A stretch of DNA of 21,810 bases from Amoeboradix gromovi (lineage: Eukaryota; Sanchytriomycota; Sanchytriomycetes; Sanchytriales; Sanchytriaceae), in NCBI GenBank assembly GCA_018985225.1, contig JADGIF010000087.1, forward strand, positions 1 through 21,810. Reading direction: 5' to 3'. Below are positions 16,823 to 21,810 of this stretch, piece by piece (the first letter of the stretch is position 1; each line of letters starts with the position of its first letter). The notes under the pieces are model-generated. The model searched no databases. It was given only the letters and a program-made list of their open reading frames with translations, and was not told the origin of the DNA. The position numbers were made by a program, and so were the translations under genes.

Positions 16823-17851
16823 ATGTCACTCAAACACATTTTGGCTGAAAAACAGTTAAGTTCTCTGTTGCTGACATTAAATAGACCCGAAAAACTGAAC
16901 TCTTTAACCACCGACATGGTTATACAGTTGAAGTCCTATTTTGAGACATCTGGATTGAAGATTTTGCAGAGTCTTAACCCAAAAGCATTTTGTGCGGGTG
17001 GCGATGTGGTTGGTCTATTGAAGGATCCAAATCTAGGTCTTAATTTCTTTAAGCAAGAATATAAAATGAATCTGGCACTACACAACAGAAAGCAACTTAT
17101 GGATGTTGTTTGCATTGTGAACGGCATATGTTTTGGTGGCGGTGTAGGCATTAGTGCTCACGCGCCTTATGTCGTGATATCTGAAAATGTAAAGTACGCT
17201 ATGCCTGAGACTAAAATAGGTCTGCACCCAGATGTTGGCGGCAGTTTCTTTCTAAACAGATTGAAATCTGGAACCGGTTTGTTACTTGGTTTGACAGGGA
17301 AAATCGTTACCTCGCCTTGGCTATTGCGCGAAATAGGATATGCAAACTTTTATGTTCCATCACAAAGAATCCCCCATCTTGTGAAGGAGCTCGGCAATAT
17401 AACAGATCTAGAAGTAGTCCCAGATGTTATCGGCGAATTCGCGGAGACACCAGAGCCTCAGCCAGGCGACTCAAAAATATTGGAAGTTGCGAATGATTGC
17501 TTTTTAAATAACTCTTTGTTTGAAATATTTGACGCGTTGGAAGAAAAGGATAACTGCTCACTTTGTCAAGAGTTGCTCTTAAGTTTGAAAGCTGCATCCC
17601 CTCTGTCATTGCATTTGACTCACCGATTATATAACTTGAAAGCAGAAACCCTACCAGAAGCACTGAGAAATGAGTACCGAGTGTCTAGTAGATTACTTGG
17701 AAACCAAACTGATTTCCATATTGGCGTAGAGAGTCTTTTGATTAAAAAGTCTAAAGACCCAGTGAAATGGACCCACAACTCAATTGAAGATGTAACCACT
17801 GCAGAAATTGATGAATATTTTCAGCCATTAAAAGAAGAATGGCATCCGTGA
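16823..17851 (+). CDS. EHD3: 3-hydroxyisobutyryl-CoA hydrolase (HIBCH/EHD3)
   Basis: This is a crotonase-fold enzyme that hydrolyses 3-hydroxyisobutyryl-CoA in valine breakdown, normally in mitochondria. The 342 residues start at ATG 16823. Signatures are NRPEKLNSL (20-28), FCAGGD (56-61), the oxyanion-hole loop GICFGGGVG (101-109) and MPETKIGLHPDVGG (127-140) with the acidic catalytic pair (E129, D137). The C-terminal half keeps the hydrolase-specific SPLSLHLTHRL, EYRVSSRLL and DFHIGVESLLI segments, which separate it from enoyl-CoA hydratases. The protein begins almost directly with the crotonase fold, so no clear mitochondrial presequence is visible. An upstream mini-exon is possible but not seen. 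Its end lies 20 bp from the convergent RPF1 gene. Confidence 0.93.
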   Translation: MSLKHILAEKQLSSLLLTLNRPEKLNSLTTDMVIQLKSYFETSGLKILQSLNPKAFCAGGDVVGLLKDPNLGLNFFKQEYKMNLALHNRKQLMDVVCIVNGICFGGGVGISAHAPYVVISENVKYAMPETKIGLHPDVGGSFFLNRLKSGTGLLLGLTGKIVTSPWLLREIGYANFYVPSQRIPHLVKELGNITDLEVVPDVIGEFAETPEPQPGDSKILEVANDCFLNNSLFEIFDALEEKDNCSLCQELLLSLKAASPLSLHLTHRLYNLKAETLPEALRNEYRVSSRLLGNQTDFHIGVESLLIKKSKDPVKWTHNSIEDVTTAEIDEYFQPLKEEWHP

Positions 17852-17871
17852 ATAGATCAATAAATTTACTT

Positions 17872-18771
17872 CTATGACAGGAAAAATTTTCTACGATCCA
17901 CTTGCATCTTTGGATGCCATTTAAACTCAACCTCTGCATCGTGGTCAAAAAGCCCTTTCTTCAGCCATCGTAACTTTAGAGAAAACCGAGGACCGATCTC
18001 TTGCAATCTTGATTTACCATTATCAAACATATATCTATGTCGCCTAAAGAAAATAAAATCTCGCTGATTATGAAAAGTACAAACTTGACGGCCATCAAAC
18101 TCGGGTAATTTAGGAAATAAACAAGCAAAAAATCTTCCGATTGTACGACCAAGCCTAGAATCAAAGTTATTTAAGATCAATTCAGGCTGATGAGCTGTAC
18201 TTCTGCCATGGTTGTGAATTTCTTTCGATAAGACAGGATTAGTCAATCTAAAAAATGCAGTAGGACCTTCTGGAAGATGAATAATTGTAAGATAATCAGG
18301 AATTTTGTTATTTTCGTTAATTATAATTATATCAGAGAAATTTCTCGAATTGCAGAATGTCACAATTTCTTTTACATCATATTGCTTTCTCTTAACAAAT
18401 TGACAATTTGGAAAAATGTCAGAAAATTCGTGGACAAAGTCATATATCTTACCAGAAGGGTTTCTGGATGTGGTTAGTAAGATTTTAGTTTCAGCATTCT
18501 CTGCTTTAAAAAATTCAGCAAACTCATCTTGGTCCTCCTCCAAGATGACCTCTTCATCATCTACATTTACAGTCTCGTTGGGGATTCTACTGTTCTCGAT
18601 AGTGATAGGGATGTTAGCTTTTAGTCTCTCCTCAAGTAACTGTGGATTTTCATTTTCCTCATTGCGTCGCAACTTGATCATCTTCTTTTTCTCTTTGAGC
18701 ATCTCCTTGGCTCTACGCTTAACGGCACTGTACCTTCTAACTTTGTTCTTAATATCATGATAATCAGACAT
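17872..18771 (-). CDS. RPF1: Ribosome production factor 1 (Brix-domain, RPF1)
   Basis: This is a nucleolar Brix-family protein required for assembly of the large (60S) ribosomal subunit. Read from the ATG at 18771 it has 299 residues. Its frame is open further upstream, but without another ATG. The order is a basic N-terminal helix (KVRRYSAVKRRAKEMLKEKK), an IENSRIPNETV segment at 58-68 typical of Rpf1, an acidic linker, then the Brix domain from about 96. Within it are LLTTSRNPSGKIYDF, the family signature PELILNNFDSRLGR, and CTFHNQRDFIFFRRHRY with LQEIGPRFSLKLR. These fit Rpf1 better than the relatives Imp4, Brx1 or Ssf1. It is convergent with HIBCH. Confidence 0.94.
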   Translation of the reverse strand: MSDYHDIKNKVRRYSAVKRRAKEMLKEKKKMIKLRRNEENENPQLLEERLKANIPITIENSRIPNETVNVDDEEVILEEDQDEFAEFFKAENAETKILLTTSRNPSGKIYDFVHEFSDIFPNCQFVKRKQYDVKEIVTFCNSRNFSDIIIINENNKIPDYLTIIHLPEGPTAFFRLTNPVLSKEIHNHGRSTAHQPELILNNFDSRLGRTIGRFFACLFPKLPEFDGRQVCTFHNQRDFIFFRRHRYMFDNGKSRLQEIGPRFSLKLRWLKKGLFDHDAEVEFKWHPKMQVDRRKFFLS

Positions 18772-19432
18772 CAATGTTGTTTGCAATTCCTCGTTTTGTC
18801 CTGACGAGTGGGACAATGCTCTGTCAAAAGTATATCAAGGGGTAAAAGAAAGAGATACTACACCAACATTGAAATCATCGAAATCATCGAAACCACCAGT
18901 CGATTCAATTAACAGCAGTTCCAACGTTTTAATTGCAAATAAGATATGCGATTGTGAAAGAACTTTGCAGAGTTCTTTGCTTGGTTATTGCAGTTATACT
19001 TGGCCTAAAGAGTATTGCATCATGGTGAAAAAGAAACTACTGTGTTTACTGGCATAAACGCATTGGTGTTGCTTATCCTAGAAAGTAATACTTCTAAATT
19101 ATCTTATAGCTTACATGGGACTGATGGCTGGTATAGTAGAATTCAGTGATCTCTTAAGCTCAGGGTTGTATCAGCATACCTACTGTGACGTAGAGTGGAC
19201 TAAGGTGTGAATTCGTGGTACATAAATCCTCAATTCATAAGAAGTCTGTTGAGCAACGTTGAAAGACTTGGAAGGCAGAGGAGAGATTTGTCAACCAACA
19301 GCGTTGATGGTGGATATCAGATATTTACACTCTACTACATCTACTTTTGAGACATCTGTTTTGGACTCGTTTTCTAGTTTTTATCAAATCTAGTTTGCAA
19401 ATCAAATACGGAGACAATTCCATACAAGAGGA
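18772..19432. other. Gene-poor gap upstream of RPF1 and PXR1-like gene
   Basis: RPF1 and the next gene diverge here, so promoters are expected. A 62-codon open frame at 18869-19057 (from a TTG) contains two AAATCATCG units, giving KSSKSS, followed by a Cys- and Trp-containing part. It has no ATG at its head and no known domain. No match to the copia-like repeats of the other gaps was seen. I cannot say whether it is a small gene, a relic or chance. Confidence 0.35.
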
Positions 19433-19759
19433 ATGTCTCTAGCAGGACCAAAAAGAAAACAAAAAATAACGGCAGATCCAAACAACAAAAGCTGGACTGT
19501 GAAATCTTCGGTTGCATACAAATATTTAAGAAAGTATGACATAAAGCAAATGAAGTCAAAGCCCGTTCAAATGAGAAAGAAATTGAATACAGATGGTATA
19601 GGTCACCAGTTGCATAAGGAAACTAGCTGCTATTTGGCCGATCTTGATGCCTTGTTTTCAAAGAAGTCTCAAACCCAAAACAAAAATGGAATGAATGTTC
19701 AAAAATTATCAATACAGGCTTACTTCGATCGAAAGAAGAGAGGAATAGTGGCTCTCTAA
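19433..19759 (+). CDS. Short PXR1/PINX1-like protein lacking canonical G-patch
   Basis: This is a 108-residue basic protein starting at ATG 19433. Its first 25 residues (LAGPKRKQKITADPNNKSW) closely follow the start of Pxr1/PINX1, nucleolar factors that stimulate the Prp43 helicase in rRNA and snoRNA processing. In that family a G-patch follows at once. Here the matching stretch (KYLRKYDIKQMKSKP, about 30-44) has no glycines. The later LNTDGIGHQL and YLADLDALFSKK parts resemble the family's region after the G-patch. The usual long Lys-rich C-terminal tail is absent, though a basic end remains. The relationship is probable; loss of the helicase-activating motif, if real, would change its role. 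An AATAAA begins at the last base of the stop. Confidence 0.62.
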   Translation: MSLAGPKRKQKITADPNNKSWTVKSSVAYKYLRKYDIKQMKSKPVQMRKKLNTDGIGHQLHKETSCYLADLDALFSKKSQTQNKNGMNVQKLSIQAYFDRKKRGIVAL

Positions 19760-19837
19760 ATAAATATAGATGTTTTATATGATTTATTCTTCTCTAGTGG
19801 CGAGAGGTTTTAGTGCAAAGGAGGGAACATCTAAAAT

Positions 19838-21016
19838 ATGTTTTCCCCAACTATATTAACATTTTTCGTTGGAATATATTTCCTCGGAGCCCTCACATTA
19901 TTTTCGTGTAGAAATTCACCTCATTTTAAGTATAGATTTCCCATACTGGTGTATTTGATGAGTATTCACCTGTTAGGAAAAGGAGTGCTCGACATCATTA
20001 AACTCTGCAATTTTGAAGGCTTTGGTGAGTTGAACTGCCTAGAGTTATATTGGTTGAATAACGTCTCCACTATTCCCTTTCATGTTTTGTTCCCTTTTGT
20101 AGCTTTTCTATTTATGATTTTGTATAAATCTCATACCAATTTAACAATCCCCAAATATCTTTGCAGAGCACTAAATATAGAAAGTGAAAGGTTTCTTATC
20201 CAGAAATTTCCTTGGTACATCTATTTTAGCATTTATATTGTTTCACTACTTGTCCCTGTACTGGTTTATTTAGTCGACTTGGCTAGCGGTGTGCTATTAG
20301 ACCTAAACAAGACGTACCCGCTGCATAACTCTACTCTCTGTACGGGTCCTTCCAACTACAGTAACTTTGTTATCAAAGGTTTATCTTGCATTGTTGATTT
20401 GTTTTTATTTTTTAAATTAAAAAATTATAAAGACGGACTTGGAATAAGGAACCAGCTTAGGATTATGGTGGTTATTCATCCACCTCTCTTCGTACTCTCA
20501 ATGATATTCATCTCTGTATTTTTAGACAATAATTCAACCTTCTCCATAACTGCCTTGTTTAGCTTCTTATTCGAGTTAATTCAGTTGCTGCTGCTATTTT
20601 ATGCTCCTATTTACTTTCATGCTAGGTTTAAGTATACACTTTCTAAATTGAAATCCCACGATCAGCATACTCAAGTAGAAATGTTGCAACTATTGAAACA
20701 TCCGTCATATCGTAGGCTGTTTTACATTTATGCCTGCAAACAGTTCTCATCAAACTATTTGCAATTTTTGGACAAATATGAAGATGTTAAGAAATGCAAG
20801 TCAAATGATGTTTATAATTTAAAGAGCCAGCAGCTGTACAATGACTTTATATCAAATTCTGCTTGCTTCTACATAAAGATTCCCAAGGAATTGAAAATAG
20901 AATTGTTAAGCTACAAAATATTACCCAAGCCTGTTCTAGAATCAATCAATACCTATGTCAAAGACTATGCATACGATAATCTATATTTGCCATTTATAAG
21001 GTATAGAGAACAATAA
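19838..21016 (+). CDS. Seven-helix membrane protein with C-terminal RGS domain
   Basis: This is a 392-residue protein from ATG 19838. Hydrophobic helices lie at about 4-22, 34-54, 77-97, 125-147, 177-193, 207-229 and 234-260, the topology of a heptahelical receptor with N-terminus outside. An RGS domain fills about 283-390: LLKHPSYRRLFYIYACKQFS and NYLQFLDKYED in the first helices, LYNDFISNSACFYIKIP in the middle, and YAYDNLYLPFI at the end. RGS domains speed GTP hydrolysis by G-alpha subunits, so it should damp heterotrimeric G-protein signalling at the plasma membrane. Such 7TM-RGS fusions are known in plants (AtRGS1) and fungi (GprK-like). NSTLC and NYSN in the loop at 164-176 could be glycosylated. 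The stop overlaps AATAAA. Confidence 0.83.
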   Translation: MFSPTILTFFVGIYFLGALTLFSCRNSPHFKYRFPILVYLMSIHLLGKGVLDIIKLCNFEGFGELNCLELYWLNNVSTIPFHVLFPFVAFLFMILYKSHTNLTIPKYLCRALNIESERFLIQKFPWYIYFSIYIVSLLVPVLVYLVDLASGVLLDLNKTYPLHNSTLCTGPSNYSNFVIKGLSCIVDLFLFFKLKNYKDGLGIRNQLRIMVVIHPPLFVLSMIFISVFLDNNSTFSITALFSFLFELIQLLLLFYAPIYFHARFKYTLSKLKSHDQHTQVEMLQLLKHPSYRRLFYIYACKQFSSNYLQFLDKYEDVKKCKSNDVYNLKSQQLYNDFISNSACFYIKIPKELKIELLSYKILPKPVLESINTYVKDYAYDNLYLPFIRYREQ

Positions 21017-21169
21017 ATATAATCTAATTTTTATATAAAACCACTCTCCAGTGTCACTAAGACTCTCTTTATCTTACTATAATGTCATCGGCCTTTAATT
21101 GTAACTTAAGCAAACTGGTTTCTTGTATTCTGTTCAAAAAGCTGAATTTTGTAAAATAAATCATATATC
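21017..21169. other. Short spacer after RGS gene
   Basis: This is AT-rich 3' flank of the RGS gene with an AATAAA at its first bases (21012-21017). No gene is seen. Confidence 0.4.
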
Positions 21170-21810
21170 GAGACTTTGTATATGTACATAATTTCATGAC
21201 TTTTTTATATTTTTCCAATACCTCAAGTACTCGGTATTCTATATTTTCGCAAATTGTAAATGGAAACAATGGATATAATCCTGAACATGTCAAATCTAAA
21301 GAAATAACTAATAGTTACAGTATACATTCATCGATGTTGAGGAACTGGCCCAAACATGGAATAACTAGATGTCTTTCAATGCCTAGAAAAAGATCAACGA
21401 TAAATAAACCTGTGAACCGCTAATTTAACAATTGGTATGCGATTGGTCTTGCGATATGTGCAACAGTAGATATCATATGGCAACAAGGAGTATCACATCA
21501 AGTATATACATCCTTATTCGATCACGCCTCAGGGTGGTCAAAGCGTGAGCACTCACTGTTACGGATTTACTAGCGCTGCTAGTTTCTCTGTGAAAATTCT
21601 CAATTTCCCGGAAATCAAGACTTTTAACGAGTACACTAACTACAATTTCCAATTGGGACATCAAATATAAAAACTGGACTAACTTTCTGTAACAACTTGG
21701 AACATTATTTAAGAGGCGAGTGGACATTCAGCTAGTTGCGGAGTTGACGAGTATAAAGGAAAATAAATATTCTGTACAGCTATTCTCTTACTCTTTCATC
21801 CAATCTTTAT
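21170..21810 (+). mobile_element. Decayed copia-like pol tail plus LTR (copy E)
   Basis: The left part matches 11798-11949, with TCTAAAGAAATAACTAATAG almost identical in both copies and the same frame (SKEITN, YSIHSS) open at 21199-21423. From about 21465 it matches the end of copy C. A purine-rich CAGGGTGG near 21530-21537 would mark the LTR start. The LTR then runs through the hairpin at 21569-21583, an ACTTTTAACGAG block and a TATA box (TATAAAA at 21666-21672) that also occurs in fragment A. It continues to at least 21720 and possibly beyond the window. Frameshifts and stops show it is dead. Repeat secure; element class probable. Confidence 0.6.

Noticed and set aside
18772-18816. Upstream extension of RPF1 from TTG
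   Set aside because: No ATG in the extension; the ATG at 18771 gives a family-like N-terminus.
18869-19057. Small CDS in the gap before the PXR1-like gene
   Set aside because: It starts at TTG, has no recognisable domain and no clear promoter or conservation; kept only as an observation.
1-21810. Nucleomorph or ciliate origin suggested by 19-nt introns
   Set aside because: Metabolic and signalling genes are unlike a nucleomorph set, and all three stop codons end genes, unlike ciliates with reassigned stops.

Overview
The window is nuclear DNA of a compact, AT-rich eukaryote, most likely a fungus or close relative. Evidence for this is a HMG-less Pob3-type FACT subunit, Rpf1, a PXR1-like protein, URA5, a TED1-like phosphoesterase and a seven-helix receptor fused to an RGS domain. 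Mitochondria are implied by a VDAC porin, succinyl-CoA ligase and HIBCH. TAA, TAG and TGA all end genes, so the code looks standard. The species cannot be named; an early-diverging (zoosporic or microsporidia-related) fungus is a guess.

Layout. 1-1912: gene-free, decayed retrotransposon debris. 1913-3395: POB3 (+). 3396-4027: gap with a repeat fragment. 4028-6226: ankyrin protein (-). 6498-7761: succinyl-CoA ligase beta (+). 7803-9373: coiled-coil protein (+). 9499-10566: TED1-like metallophosphoesterase (+). 10602-11472: VDAC (+). 11473-12509: gap holding a Ty1/copia-like pol tail and LTR piece. 12510-14393: unrecognised 627-aa protein (+). 14406-16152: cytosolic-type glutamyl-tRNA synthetase (-). 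16177-16785: orotate phosphoribosyltransferase (+). 16823-17851: HIBCH (+). 17872-18771: RPF1 (-). 18772-19432: gap. 19433-19759: short PXR1-like protein (+). 19838-21016: 7TM-RGS protein (+). 21017-21810: second copia-like tail plus LTR with a TATA box.

The genes form no operon-like pathway; they are housekeeping functions (chromatin, ribosome biogenesis, translation, pyrimidine synthesis, mitochondrial metabolism, GPI processing, signalling) packed with spacers often under 50 bp. Every large gap except 18.8-19.4 kb contains related retroelement debris.

The most striking feature is splicing. Five genes are each broken by a single frameshift. In each, removing a 19-nt (four) or 20-nt (one) segment restores the conserved protein. 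All five fit GTA...TAA(T/C)..AG, with TAAY ending exactly four bases before the intron end. This is a uniform class of ultra-short introns in an otherwise ordinary nuclear gene set.
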